From: Thermacetogenium phaeum DSM 12270
GTDB taxonomy: Bacteria; Bacillota; DSM-12270; Thermacetogeniales; Thermacetogeniaceae
Direction: 5' to 3'
Assembly (NCBI RefSeq): GCF_000305935.1
Contig: NC_018870.1
Span: 637,942-701,941, forward strand
Length of the DNA stretch: 64,000 bases
In this document: in pieces, positions 34,982-43,828 of the stretch
Layout: each line of letters begins with the position of its first letter
How positions within the stretch are numbered: the first letter of the stretch is position 1
Notes under the pieces: generated by a model
What the model was told of the DNA's origin: nothing
Seen by the model: the letters and a program-made list of their open reading frames with translations, nothing else
The model's database searches: none
Position numbers and translations under genes: made by a program

Positions 34982-36086
34982 GTGCTGAAGGACTACAAAA
35001 AGGAACTGGAACAGCTGCAGAGCAGGTTTGAAGAAATGAGGGTTTCTCTTTGACATCGATGCCAGGGAAAAACGGCTGCAAGAGATAGATAAACTGACGA
35101 CTGCTCCTGATTTCTGGAACGATCCCGATCAGGCCCGCAAGGTGCTGCAGGAGGCGGCGCATTTAAAAGAGGATCTCGATCGTTACCTGGAGATCAAGAA
35201 AGAGATCGAAGAACTGCAGGTGCTCCTGGAATTAAGCATGGAATCCGGCGACCCGGAGCTGGAAGAGGAGCTGGCAGAGGGGCTGGAGAGTTTGCAGAAG
35301 ACATTTGAAAGGTGGGAGCAGGACAATCTTTTTACAGGCCCCTACGATCAGAGGAATGCCTTGGTATCGCTGCATGCCGGAGCGGGAGGAACGGAAGCCC
35401 AGGACTGGGTAGAGATGCTCTTTCGCATGTATACGCGCTGGGCGTCCCAGGAGCACGGCTTTAAAGTCGAAGTGCTTGATTACCTGCCCGGCGATGAGGC
35501 CGGGATTAAGAGCGTTACTTTTTTGGTTGCCGGCCGCAATGCCTACGGTTACCTGAAGGCGGAGCGGGGGGTGCACCGGCTGGTCCGGATCTCCCCATTT
35601 GACGCTTCCGGACGGCGCCACACCTCCTTTGCTTCGGTCGATGTCATCCCCCAGGTGGAGGCGGATACGGAGATCGAAATCAATCCGGATGATCTGCGGA
35701 TCGATACTTACCGGGCGAGCGGCCCCGGCGGACAGTACGTCAACAAAACCGATTCGGCGGTAAGGATTACCCACCTGCCGACGGGGATCGTCGTTCAGTG
35801 CCAGAGTGAGCGTTCCCAGCTGGCCAACAGGCTGCGCGCCATGAACATGCTGCGCTCCCGGCTGCTGGCTCTGAAGAAACAGGAGCAGGATGAGGAGCTG
35901 GCTAGGCTGCGCGGGGAGCAGCGGGAGATTGCCTGGGGCAACCAGATCCGCTCTTATGTCTTCGAGCCTTATACCCTTGTTAAGGACCATCGGACGGGTC
36001 TGGAAACGGGAAATGTCCAGGCAGTTATGAACGGTCAGATCGATCCCTTTATCGAGGCTTACCTCCGACAGTTCCCCGAGCGTTAA
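34982..36086 (+). CDS. prfB: Peptide chain release factor 2, programmed +1 frameshift
   Basis: A 367-residue release factor for UGA and UAA codons. Codons 1-23 start at GTG 34982 and reach an in-frame TGA at 35051-35053; the reading then moves by +1 at CTT-TGA-C and continues from GAC at 35052 to 36086. The slip site CTTTGAC and a GAGGG upstream element fit the classic autoregulatory device, in which low RF2 favours the shift. The GGQ motif appears in YRASGPGGQYVNKTDSAVR. The start has an AAAGGAG site. Neighbours secA and ftsE fit Firmicutes order. Confidence 0.95.
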
Positions 36087-36160
36087 CAAGCCGCATACCC
36101 GAGCAGCCTCAGGCAGGCGGTTTCTTTCATTTCGATAATCCCCGGGAAAAAGAGAAAGTT

Positions 36161-37096
36161 TTGACAGGCCGGGGCAGGGGTGAAAAAGGGGGGTTCGGTA
36201 AAAAATATAGCTGGGGTAATACCTGGACGGAGTGGGATTCTTTGCGCCTGCGAAGATTGGTTTTGGTTTACATCTGGATTACTGTTGGTTCTTTGGCCAT
36301 TGCTCTAGCTCTAGACATTTTTTTGGTTCCCAACAGGATCGCCGCCGGCGGTGTCAGCGGCCTGGCGATCATTTTGTTTCATCTGGCCGGAATTCCGGTA
36401 GGATGGGTGCTTCTTGCCCTGAACGTCCCCCTATTTCTGCTTTCCTACCGGGAGCTGGGGCTGCGGACTTTTGTCCGCAGCCTTTACGGAGCCGTAGTTA
36501 CTTCGTTTTTCGTGGAACTGCTGGAGGCGCGCCTTCCCGTGATGACCCATGATGTGCTTTTGGCGGCCATCTACGGCGGGATCGTGGCCGGAATCGGGAT
36601 GGGTGTAGTTCTCAAGGCCGGCGGAACTACCGGGGGTACCGATTTGGTAGCGCGCCTGCTGCACAAGTATCTTCCGGTAACCGTGGGTCAGGGGCTGTTG
36701 GCTGCCGATTTTGTGGTGATCAGCCTGGCTGGGTACTTTTTTGATCCGGAGCTGGCCCTCTATGCCCTGCTCTCCCTTTTCATCACCAGCAAGACGATCG
36801 ACCTGGTGCAGGAGGGGATCAGCTTTGCCAAGGCCGCCTATATCATCTCCGAGCGCCATAATGAGATAGCGGAGGCCGTCTTCCAGCAGCTGGGGAGGGG
36901 TGTGACCGCTCTGGAGGCCCGGGGAATGTATACAGGGGAAAGCCGCCCCCTTCTGATCTGTGTGATCGGAAAAACCGAAGAGAGCCGGTTGAAAGAACTG
37001 ATCTATGAGATTGACAGGAAGGCCTTTGTTTTTATAACCGATGCCCATGAAGTGCTGGGCGAGGGTTTCAAGGATTTTCGCAAACAGGAATTATAA
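36161..37096 (+). CDS. YitT-family membrane protein (DUF161/DUF2179)
   Basis: A 311-residue protein. Five hydrophobic helices lie between residues about 30 and 215, with the family segments LDIFLVPNRIAAGGVSGLAI and GMGVVLKAGGTTGGTDLVAR. The C-terminal 80 residues form the DUF2179 domain (TALEARGMYTGESRPLLICV). Its function is unknown; it is widespread in Firmicutes. The TTG at 36161 has no good ribosome site, and the first 25 residues are Gly/Arg-rich, so the real start may be further inside. Confidence 0.85.
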   Translation: MTGRGRGEKGGFGKKYSWGNTWTEWDSLRLRRLVLVYIWITVGSLAIALALDIFLVPNRIAAGGVSGLAIILFHLAGIPVGWVLLALNVPLFLLSYRELGLRTFVRSLYGAVVTSFFVELLEARLPVMTHDVLLAAIYGGIVAGIGMGVVLKAGGTTGGTDLVARLLHKYLPVTVGQGLLAADFVVISLAGYFFDPELALYALLSLFITSKTIDLVQEGISFAKAAYIISERHNEIAEAVFQQLGRGVTALEARGMYTGESRPLLICVIGKTEESRLKELIYEIDRKAFVFITDAHEVLGEGFKDFRKQEL

Positions 37097-37118
37097 TAGT
37101 CAGAGAGGAGTTCAAGAT

Positions 37119-37952
37119 ATGGCAGCGGCACAAGAAGAGCTGTTGTGGCACCTTGAGGAGAAGGCCCGCAGGATTCGCATCGACATTATCCGGATGCTGG
37201 CCGAGGCCGGTTCCGGGCATCCGGGGGGGAGCCTTTCCGGTGTGGAAATCGTGACTGCCCTGTTTTTTCATGTTCTCCGCCTGAGGCCGGAGGAACCGGA
37301 GTGGCCGGAGCGCGATCGGTTCATCCTGAGCAAAGGGCACGCCGCTCCTCTCCTCTATGCCGCTCTGGCAGAACGGGGGTTTTTCCCCAGAGAGGAGCTT
37401 TTGACTCTGAGGAAGCTGGGAAGCCGCCTGCAGGGGCATCCCGTCCGCAACAAGGCACCGGGAGTTGAGGCCTCCACCGGGTCCCTCGGGCAGGGGCTCT
37501 CCGTGGGGCTGGGGATAGCCCTGGCGGGGAGGCTTGACCGGAGGGACTACCGCGTCTACGTACTGCTCGGTGACGGCGAGAGCGAGGAGGGGCAGGTTTG
37601 GGAGGCGGCGATGGCGGCGGCGCATTACCGGGCCGGCAACCTCACCGCTATCCTTGACTTCAACGGGCTTCAGATTGACGGCCGCATCCAGGAGGTGATG
37701 TCCCCCCTCCCGCTGCCGGATAAGTGGGAGGCTTTTGGATGGGCGGTCCGGGAGGTCGACGGGCACGACTTCCGGGAACTGCTGGAGGCCTTTGAGTGGG
37801 CGAAGGGGGTTCACGACCGGCCGTCGATGATCATCGCCAGGACGGTGAAGGGGAAAGGCGTATCCTTTATGGAAGACGTTGCAGACTGGCACGGGAAGGC
37901 GCCCAGCAGGGAGCAGGCGGAGCAGGCGCTGGGCGAGCTGTCCGGAGTTTAA
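37119..37952 (+). CDS. Transketolase, N-terminal subunit
   Basis: A 277-residue protein corresponding to the thiamine-pyrophosphate-binding half of transketolase: the SGHPGGSLSG segment (about 30-40), ILSKGHAAPLLYAAL, and the GDGESEEGQVWEAAMAAAHY motif that binds magnesium and diphosphate. It ends where full-length transketolases continue. The other half is the next gene. Works in the non-oxidative pentose phosphate path. An AGAGAGGAG site precedes the ATG at 37119. Confidence 0.93.
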   Translation: MAAAQEELLWHLEEKARRIRIDIIRMLAEAGSGHPGGSLSGVEIVTALFFHVLRLRPEEPEWPERDRFILSKGHAAPLLYAALAERGFFPREELLTLRKLGSRLQGHPVRNKAPGVEASTGSLGQGLSVGLGIALAGRLDRRDYRVYVLLGDGESEEGQVWEAAMAAAHYRAGNLTAILDFNGLQIDGRIQEVMSPLPLPDKWEAFGWAVREVDGHDFRELLEAFEWAKGVHDRPSMIIARTVKGKGVSFMEDVADWHGKAPSREQAEQALGELSGV

Positions 37953-37971
37953 AAGGAGGACAAATTGCGAA

Positions 37972-38946
37972 ATGAATATTCTTAATCTCGAGAACCGGGA
38001 GATGATCGCTACCAGGGAGGCCTACGGCCGCGTCCTGGTCGAGCTCGGAAAAAGGTACCGGGATCTGGTGGTGCTTGACGCCGATCTCTCCAAATCGACA
38101 AAAACGAGCGAATTCGCCAAACATTACCCGGAGCGGTTTTTCAATATGGGGATCGCCGAACAGAATCTGATGGGTACTGCCGCGGGGTTTGCCCTGGCGG
38201 GAAAAATCCCTTGTGCCAGCACCTTCGCGGTGTTTGCGGTGGGGCGTGCCTTCGACCAGGTGCGCAATTCCATCGCTTATCCTGCTTTGAATGTCAAGAT
38301 CGTCGCCAGCCATGCCGGGATAACGGTAGGGGAGGACGGCGCCAGCCACCAATCTGTAGAAGACATTTCCCTGATGAGGTCACTTCCCAACATGACAGTC
38401 ATCGTTCCCGCCGATGCCACCGAGACCGCCCGGGCGGTGGAAGCGGCGGTGGAATACCGCGGCCCCGTCTATATCAGGCTGGGGCGGCCTGCCGTACCGG
38501 TGCTTTTCGGCGCCGACTACGAGTTCCGGATCGGTAGGGCGGCTGTTTTAAGAGAGGGGGAGGATGCGGTCATCTTCGCGACGGGGATCATGGTCTACGA
38601 GTCTCTCAAGGCCGCCGTCTTACTGGCGGAAGAGGGAACGGAGACGGCTGTTGTCAATGTTTCCACCATTAAACCCCTGGATGAGCAGACCGTTATCAAC
38701 TGGGCGCGGAAAGCCGGGGCGGTGGTGACCGCAGAGGAGCATTCCATCTACGGAGGGCTGGGGAGCGCCGTGGCCGAGGTGCTCGGCGAAAACTGCCCGG
38801 TTCCTCTGGAAAGGGTGGGGATCAGGGACCGCTTCGGGGAGTCGGGGAGCCCCGATAAACTGCTCGAGGCCTTCGGTTTAACTGCTCCCCACATAGCTCA
38901 GGCGGTGCGCCGGGTCAGGGGGCGCCGGGCGGCAGGGGTAAGGTAA
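37972..38946 (+). CDS. Transketolase, C-terminal subunit
   Basis: A 324-residue protein corresponding to the pyrimidine-binding and C-terminal halves: MIATREAYGRVLVELG, the FNMGIAEQNLMGTAAGFALA segment with the catalytic Glu, ITVGEDGASHQSVED and the C-terminal domain. It must assemble with the N-terminal subunit encoded 19 bases upstream. A AAAAGGAGGA site precedes it by 12 bases. A strong terminator follows at 39011. Confidence 0.93.
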   Translation: MNILNLENREMIATREAYGRVLVELGKRYRDLVVLDADLSKSTKTSEFAKHYPERFFNMGIAEQNLMGTAAGFALAGKIPCASTFAVFAVGRAFDQVRNSIAYPALNVKIVASHAGITVGEDGASHQSVEDISLMRSLPNMTVIVPADATETARAVEAAVEYRGPVYIRLGRPAVPVLFGADYEFRIGRAAVLREGEDAVIFATGIMVYESLKAAVLLAEEGTETAVVNVSTIKPLDEQTVINWARKAGAVVTAEEHSIYGGLGSAVAEVLGENCPVPLERVGIRDRFGESGSPDKLLEAFGLTAPHIAQAVRRVRGRRAAGVR

Positions 38947-39010
38947 AAATCACCGGAAGAGGAATTTTTTAAATTAAGCATGAATTAAAAGGATATCCGC
39001 ATTTTATGTC

Positions 39011-39049
39011 GAAAACAACTTCCAACAGGAGGAAGTTGTTTTCTTTTTT
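39011..39049 (+). terminator. Strong terminator after the transketolase genes
   Basis: Perfect 13-bp stem (GAAAACAACTTCC / GGAAGTTGTTTTC) with a 7-base loop and a T6 run. Confidence 0.92.
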
Positions 39050-39093
39050 CGCCTTACGATTCGACGCAGCTGTTGTAACAGGGGTGATTTTAG

Positions 39094-39780
39094 GTGATCA
39101 GGTTTTTTAACGTCTCCAAGGTGTACCCCAACGGGGTGAAGGCCCTCACCGGGATCACCCTTCAAATAGAGAAGGGCGAGTTCGTTTTCCTTGTTGGGCC
39201 GAGCGGTGCCGGAAAGTCAACCCTGATCAAGCTGATCTTCAGGGAAGAGCTCCCTACGAAAGGGCAGATCTACATCGGGGGGAGAAGTATCGTCAGGATG
39301 AAGCACCGGGAGGTGCCCGGGCTGCGACGCCAGATAGGAATGGTTTTTCAGGATTTCCGGCTGCTGCCGGACCGCACGGTCTTCGAAAATGTCGCTTTTG
39401 CCATGCAGGTTGTGGGGGCGGGCTGGAAGGAGATTAAGAAGCGGGTGCCGGAAGTCCTGCAGCAGATGGGGATCCAGGATCGGATGAAGTATTATCCCCG
39501 TCAGCTTTCCGGAGGGGAGCAGCAGCGGGTGGCCATCGCCCGGGCGCTCGTCAACAGGCCTGTGATCCTCATCGCCGATGAGCCCACCGGCAACCTGGAT
39601 ATGGATACCTCCTGGGAGATCATGCACTATTTCCAGGAGATCAACCGCCAGGGGACGACGGTGCTGGTAGCCACCCATGCCAGGGAAATAGTCGATGCAT
39701 TGCGGAAGCGGGTTATCGCTCTGGAGCGCGGGAACATCGTCAGAGACGAATACCAGGGGGCATATGCCAGTGCGACTTAA
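39094..39780 (+). CDS. ftsE: Cell-division ATP-binding protein FtsE
   Basis: A 228-residue ABC ATPase: Walker [10 protein letters not shown] (about 37-45), Q-loop [20 protein letters not shown], signature [15 protein letters not shown] (about 138-152), Walker [14 protein letters not shown]. FtsEX links division-ring assembly to peptidoglycan hydrolases. GTG start with GGGGTGATTTTAG upstream; the 3' end overlaps ftsX by 17 bases. Confidence 0.95.
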   Translation: MIRFFNVSKVYPNGVKALTGITLQIEKGEFVFLVGPSGAGKSTLIKLIFREELPTKGQIYIGGRSIVRMKHREVPGLRRQIGMVFQDFRLLPDRTVFENVAFAMQVVGAGWKEIKKRVPEVLQQMGIQDRMKYYPRQLSGGEQQRVAIARALVNRPVILIADEPTGNLDMDTSWEIMHYFQEINRQGTTVLVATHAREIVDALRKRVIALERGNIVRDEYQGAYASAT

Positions 39781-40657
39781 TGTAGTAGCCTACATCTTCC
39801 AGGAGACCTTTCGTTCCCTCAAGCGCAATAACTGGTTGAATTTTGCTGCCGCAGGAACCACCGCCGTTTCCCTATTTGTCCTGGGGATCGCCATCCTCCT
39901 GGTGGTTAACACCGAACACATCGCCAGCACGGTCGAATCCAACGTGGAGATCATGGTTTTTCTAAAACAGGAGCTGCCGGAAGATGAGGTGCGCGGCCTG
40001 CGGCCGAAAATCGCCGGCATTCCCGGTGTTGAGGAAGTGCAGTTTATTTCGCGTGATGAGGCCTTGAGATCTCTGGAGCGCCAGATGGGTGAGGGAAGCA
40101 ATTTGCGGGAGAGCCTGGGAGGCGAGAACCCCCTTCCCGATGCCTATAAGATACGGACGCGGGAACCCCAGCAGGTCGGCTCTGTCGCCGCTGCCGTAGG
40201 CCAGCTGCCCGGCGTGGAGAAGGTGCGCTACGGGCAGGAGGTGGTGGAGAAGCTGTTCCGGCTGACGCGCTGGGTTCGGATGATCGGGATGACGGTCGTG
40301 GCCCTGCTGGGTATCTGTGCAGTTTTTCTGATTGCCACCACGATCCGCCTGACCCTCTTCGCGCGGCGCCGGGAGATCAACATCATGAAGTATGTAGGAG
40401 CGAGCGACTGGTTCGTGCGCTGGCCTTTTCTCCTCGAGGGGGTCATCCTGGGCGGGGTGGGGGCACTGGTCGCCGCCGGAGCCCTCTATTTTTCCTACAA
40501 CACTCTGGTGTCCAAGCTCCAGGAGACCGTTACCTTCCTGCCTCTTGTTAATGACGGCAGGGTGATGCTGAAGATCTTTGAGGGTATTCTGGCCGCAGGG
40601 GCCGGATTGGGGATAATAGGGAGCTTTATCTCCGTACACCGCTACCTGAAGGTATAG
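39764..40657 (+). CDS. ftsX: Cell-division permease-like protein FtsX
   Basis: A 297-residue membrane protein: an N-terminal cytoplasmic part, first transmembrane helix (AVSLFVLGIAILLVV, about 28-42), a large outer domain, and three further helices (about 180-205, 230-250, 270-290), the last pair forming the FtsX/MacB-like domain. It transmits the state of FtsE to a hydrolase activator outside. The ATG at 39764 has a CAGGGGG site. The EnvC-like gene downstream is the expected partner. Confidence 0.93.
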   Translation: MPVRLNVVAYIFQETFRSLKRNNWLNFAAAGTTAVSLFVLGIAILLVVNTEHIASTVESNVEIMVFLKQELPEDEVRGLRPKIAGIPGVEEVQFISRDEALRSLERQMGEGSNLRESLGGENPLPDAYKIRTREPQQVGSVAAAVGQLPGVEKVRYGQEVVEKLFRLTRWVRMIGMTVVALLGICAVFLIATTIRLTLFARRREINIMKYVGASDWFVRWPFLLEGVILGGVGALVAAGALYFSYNTLVSKLQETVTFLPLVNDGRVMLKIFEGILAAGAGLGIIGSFISVHRYLKV

Positions 40658-40679
40658 AGTCAGTGAAAAGACGGGGGCG

Positions 40680-40722
40680 AGCCGGGGGCCAACTCCGGCT
40701 TGGAGGTGGTCGAATTCCTCCA
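40680..40722 (+). promoter_or_regulatory. Two adjacent hairpins between ftsX and the M23 gene
   Basis: AGCCGG / CCGGCT (40680-40700) is directly followed by TGGAGG / CCTCCA (40701-40722). No T-run follows. Could be an attenuator or mRNA processing site in the operon. Confidence 0.4.
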
Positions 40723-40792
40723 CCAACCCCTGTTATTCGAATGAGTTATGAAACCGGCATGTTCTTCTGAGAAGGAAATGGGAGGGAGAGTT

Positions 40793-41932
40793 GTGCGAGC
40801 TCAAGGGATAAGGGTGATTGCCTGCCTGCTGGTGGGGGCCGCCCTGGTCTTCAGCTCGGTTGCACCGGGTCGAGCGGCTGATTCAGATCTTCTCCAGAAG
40901 AAGAAGGAGCTGGAGGAGGTCAACCGCCAGCTCGAGCTGCGGAAGCAGCAGCTGGAAAGGAACAAAAAAGAACGGAATGCCGTCCTTGAGGAGCTGAGCC
41001 AGATCGATCGGGATATTAGCGAAACGACCCGCGATCTGGAAAGAATTGAGCAAGAACTCAAATTGCTGGAAGAGAACATTCAAGAAACGGAAGAGCAGCT
41101 TAAAGAGAAAGAAGCCGACCTTCAAGAGCGGACGGAATATCTCCACAAGCGCCTGCAGGATATCTATATGGAGGGGAACGTTTCCTTTCTGGAGGTTCTG
41201 CTGGAGAGTACCAGTATGAGCGATTTCGTGACGCGCTTCGACTTCTTGACGCGAATCGCCGAGCAGGATTCCAGGCTGGTCAGGGAGCTGGCCGCGGAGC
41301 GCGACCGGATCGAACAGCGCAAAAAAGAACTGATGACGAAAAAAGAAGAGGTCGCCGTTTTAAGGCAGACGATTCTGGCCAAAAGGGAGTACCTGGCGGC
41401 GCGCAGCGCAGACCGGAAGGCGGTGCTGTCCTCTCTGAACACGGAGAGAGAAGCCTACCTGCGGGCGGTTCAGGAACTGGAGGAATCCTCCCGTCGCCTG
41501 ACCCAGCTTATTCAGCAGATGCAGAGCGGCGGACAGCCCCGGCAGGGGACGGGGCGCTTCATCTGGCCTGCTGCCGGGCCGATCACCTCCAGTTATGGGA
41601 TGCGCTACCATCCCATTCTCCATGAGTACAGAATGCATACCGGGATAGACATCGGTGCCCCTCACGGCGCTGCCGTCAAGGCCGCAGATGACGGGACCGT
41701 TATCTACGCCGGCTGGATGGGCGGCTACGGCCAGGTTGTGGTCATCGACCACGGAGGAGGCTATTCCACCTTATACGCGCACCTTTCCAGTATCCTGGTG
41801 GGCAAAGGCGACGGGGTGAACCAGGGCCAGACCATCGGACGGGTCGGCAGCACCGGCTGGAGTACGGGACCCCACCTGCATTTCGAAGTGCGTGTGAACG
41901 GGAATCCCCAGAACCCCTTGAGTTATCTGTGA
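40793..41932 (+). CDS. EnvC-like murein hydrolase activator, M23 (LytM) domain
   Basis: A 379-residue exported protein: a signal peptide (residues about 5-28, ending GRA-AD), a long coiled coil (about 30-245) and a C-terminal M23 peptidase domain with the zinc motifs HTGIDIGAPH (about 290) and HLHFEV (about 365). The coiled coil plus LytM layout matches EnvC, which is activated by FtsEX to cut septal peptidoglycan. The GTG at 40793 is chosen for a GGGAGGGAG site and a good signal peptide; the frame is open upstream to 40748. It ends exactly where a TnpB element begins, but the protein is intact. Confidence 0.9.
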   Translation: MRAQGIRVIACLLVGAALVFSSVAPGRAADSDLLQKKKELEEVNRQLELRKQQLERNKKERNAVLEELSQIDRDISETTRDLERIEQELKLLEENIQETEEQLKEKEADLQERTEYLHKRLQDIYMEGNVSFLEVLLESTSMSDFVTRFDFLTRIAEQDSRLVRELAAERDRIEQRKKELMTKKEEVAVLRQTILAKREYLAARSADRKAVLSSLNTEREAYLRAVQELEESSRRLTQLIQQMQSGGQPRQGTGRFIWPAAGPITSSYGMRYHPILHEYRMHTGIDIGAPHGAAVKAADDGTVIYAGWMGGYGQVVVIDHGGGYSTLYAHLSSILVGKGDGVNQGQTIGRVGSTGWSTGPHLHFEVRVNGNPQNPLSYL

Positions 41933-42069
41933 CATCCTCCCCTCAATGAATTGAGGGGCATCCTCAAGCGCGGGATGGCAGCTTTCGCCGCAGGTTAGCC
42001 AGCATTCTCCGGATGATCCGGATCATCACCTTGGCCTTAAGGGGTGTCACACTCCCCTTTCTCGCAGGG
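41933..42069 (-). ncRNA. Candidate omega-RNA region (TnpB right end)
   Basis: In TnpB elements the guide scaffold is made from the 3' end of tnpB through the right end of the element. On the minus strand this stretch contains a GGGGAGTGTGACACCCC-like hairpin, a GCGGCGAAAGCTGC-like hairpin and the terminal TTGAGGGG stem. Ends are not determined; positional inference. Confidence 0.4.
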
Positions 42070-43205
42070 TCATGCCCCGAGAGCATCGAGCGCTCTAGCG
42101 GCTATGTTTATAGCTCCAACTCTGTCCGCATCAGACTGGTAGCCGCATTTCGTGCATTTGAACCAGCCCTGCTTCTTCCGATTGTAGCGGGAAACATTCC
42201 CGCACTTGGGGCATGTTTTGGAAGTCTCCTTGGGATCGACGTAGATTACGGGCACGCCTTGAAGCGCAGCTTTATACTCGATGAACGAGGCCAGCTCCCG
42301 GAAGTTCCAGCCCGACATCATCCGGTTGAACTTCTTGGATCCTTTGGTCCGTTCCCGGATGCCCAGCAGGTTTTCCAATGCAATCGCCTTGCTTTCAGCT
42401 TTCGCGATCTCGACAATACGCCTGGAAATACAGTGGTTGATATACCGCATCCATCTTCGTTCACGACCTGCTTCTTTCTTGACACGGGACAGTCTCCCTA
42501 CCTGCTGGAGCGCTTTCCGCCGTTCTGCCCAACGCTCTTTTCGCCACCTTATCTGGCGGCCATCAAAGAAGATGTTGTTGGACAGCACAGCCAGTTTGAC
42601 GATGCCGAAATCGACCCCAATAATGCCGCCCGGCTCCTTATAGGATGTTTTATAAACCAGTGATTTTTATAAACCAGTGATATTGAAACGTACCATTCAC
42701 CACTCTCCCTCTGCCATATCTCCATAGACCCCTGTCGACAGGAACCTCCTGCCAGGTCTTGGAGCCTTCTGGCGTGGTACTCGGAAGCAGCAAGAGGCAT
42801 GGTTATCTGGCTTCTGCCGGAGGAGACGGGAAACTTGATAACCCATGTTCCCGATGGTAGCTGGTGAAGAGAGTAGCAGTCCTGCCGCACCATTACCGGA
42901 ATTGTTTTCTCAAACTTAGGTGGTCCGGCCTTTTTGCCCCTGCGCTTGTGGGAAAGATAGGAGCGCTTGGCGGATAACGCTTTGAGCATGGCGCACTGGA
43001 GCGTGCCCCGATTAAGGTCGAAGAGGTCACGCGCTTGCTGGTAGGTTTCCCGGTTTAACCGGGTACGGCTGGTAGTATTGAGAATTTCTGCTTGTTCCAG
43101 AAACCAGGCACATGCTTGCCTGTAGGTTTCTAGCATTCGGCTCATTTTCTCCAGTTTGCCTTTGTTGGGCTTAAGGAGCTTGACTCTTAGAGTTACCGTC
43201 TGCAT
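42070..43205 (-). pseudogene. TnpB nuclease, broken by a 17-bp tandem duplication
   Basis: Two minus-strand frames make one RNA-guided TnpB. The first half (43205 to about 42650) is the N-terminal wedge/REC part. The second (about 42650-42070) has the RuvC core: Asp in IIGVDFGIVKLAVLSNN, Glu in AIALENLLGIRE, a zinc finger (CPKCG and CTKCGY) and Asp in QSDADRVGAINIA. They are out of phase because an exact 17-base unit is present twice at 42648-42681. Removing one copy restores VYKTSYKEPGGIIGVDFG and an otherwise complete protein of about 375 residues. Loss of function looks recent. Confidence 0.9.
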
Positions 43206-43343
43206 TTGGGCCTCTCCTCCGGTTTGCTTAGACTATAGCACAACCGGAAGTATAAACCAAGCCGCCATTCATCCCTTGATTGAAATCAGGGGCATTCTGG
43301 CAGGAAATTTGTAAATATTGAAAAGCTTATTGAAACCGGGAGC

Positions 43344-43377
43344 GGCCGGTGCTATGATGGTACCGGTCATTTTTTTG
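43344..43377 (+). terminator. Terminator downstream of the TnpB element
   Basis: GGCCGGT / ACCGGTC stem (one G-U pair), 11-base loop, followed by a T8 run. It is probably the original terminator of the ftsEX-M23 transcript, now 1.4 kb away because of the inserted element. Confidence 0.6.
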
Positions 43378-43828
43378 CCATTTGAGGCCTTGTTCGGGGT
43401 AGGCGGTCGGCTCCCAGGTTAATTTTGATTAGGTGGACCGGTGTTGGCTCAGTGGCTTTTTGCATTCATGCCCGAAGGGATATGTGTGCCGTAAAAAGCC
43501 CCGCCCGTTCTGCCAACTTTTGCGGCGTGCTGCTAAGTGTCTCCCCGGTGGGAGAGTGATATTGATTCGAATAAAGGAATAATATATGCAAGAACAGAAT
43601 GAGAGAGGCTTGCTCTCTTAATCGAAGAAGCCCATCGAAAAAACCCCCATCTAACCGACCAGTCTTCAGGATGGGCAGGGTTGCAAACAGGAAAAGAGCC
43701 GGAGGCACAGGAGACGGCTACTGCAAGAGAATGGCCGGGAATTGACGCTATCCGGTTTAGGATCGGCAGCAGCAGTTGCCGGTGGGGTTTCGGTGTTTAG
43801 GAAAAACGGTTAGAATTATTTTTTGGGG
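43378..43828. other. Intergenic region upstream of ctpA
   Basis: No supported gene. There is a small stem AGAGAG / CTCTCT near 43602-43619. Promoter elements for ctpA are not clear. Confidence 0.4.

Larger units (their letters stand above)
41933..43300 (-). mobile_element. Orphan TnpB element of the IS200/IS605 type
   Basis: The element contains only a tnpB gene, in broken form, and no Y1 transposase. Its ends carry similar hairpins: CCCCTCAA-TGAA-TTGAGGGG at 41939-41958 and CCCTTGAT-TGAA-ATCAGGGG at 43273-43292. Both are embedded in CATYCT-like flanks, as is usual for the ends of such elements. The left/right boundaries are approximate. Confidence 0.75.

Noticed and set aside
43200-43300. 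CRISPR-like or terminator hairpin at the left end of the TnpB element
   Set aside because: It is a single imperfect palindrome paired with a similar one at the other end, which fits element ends better.
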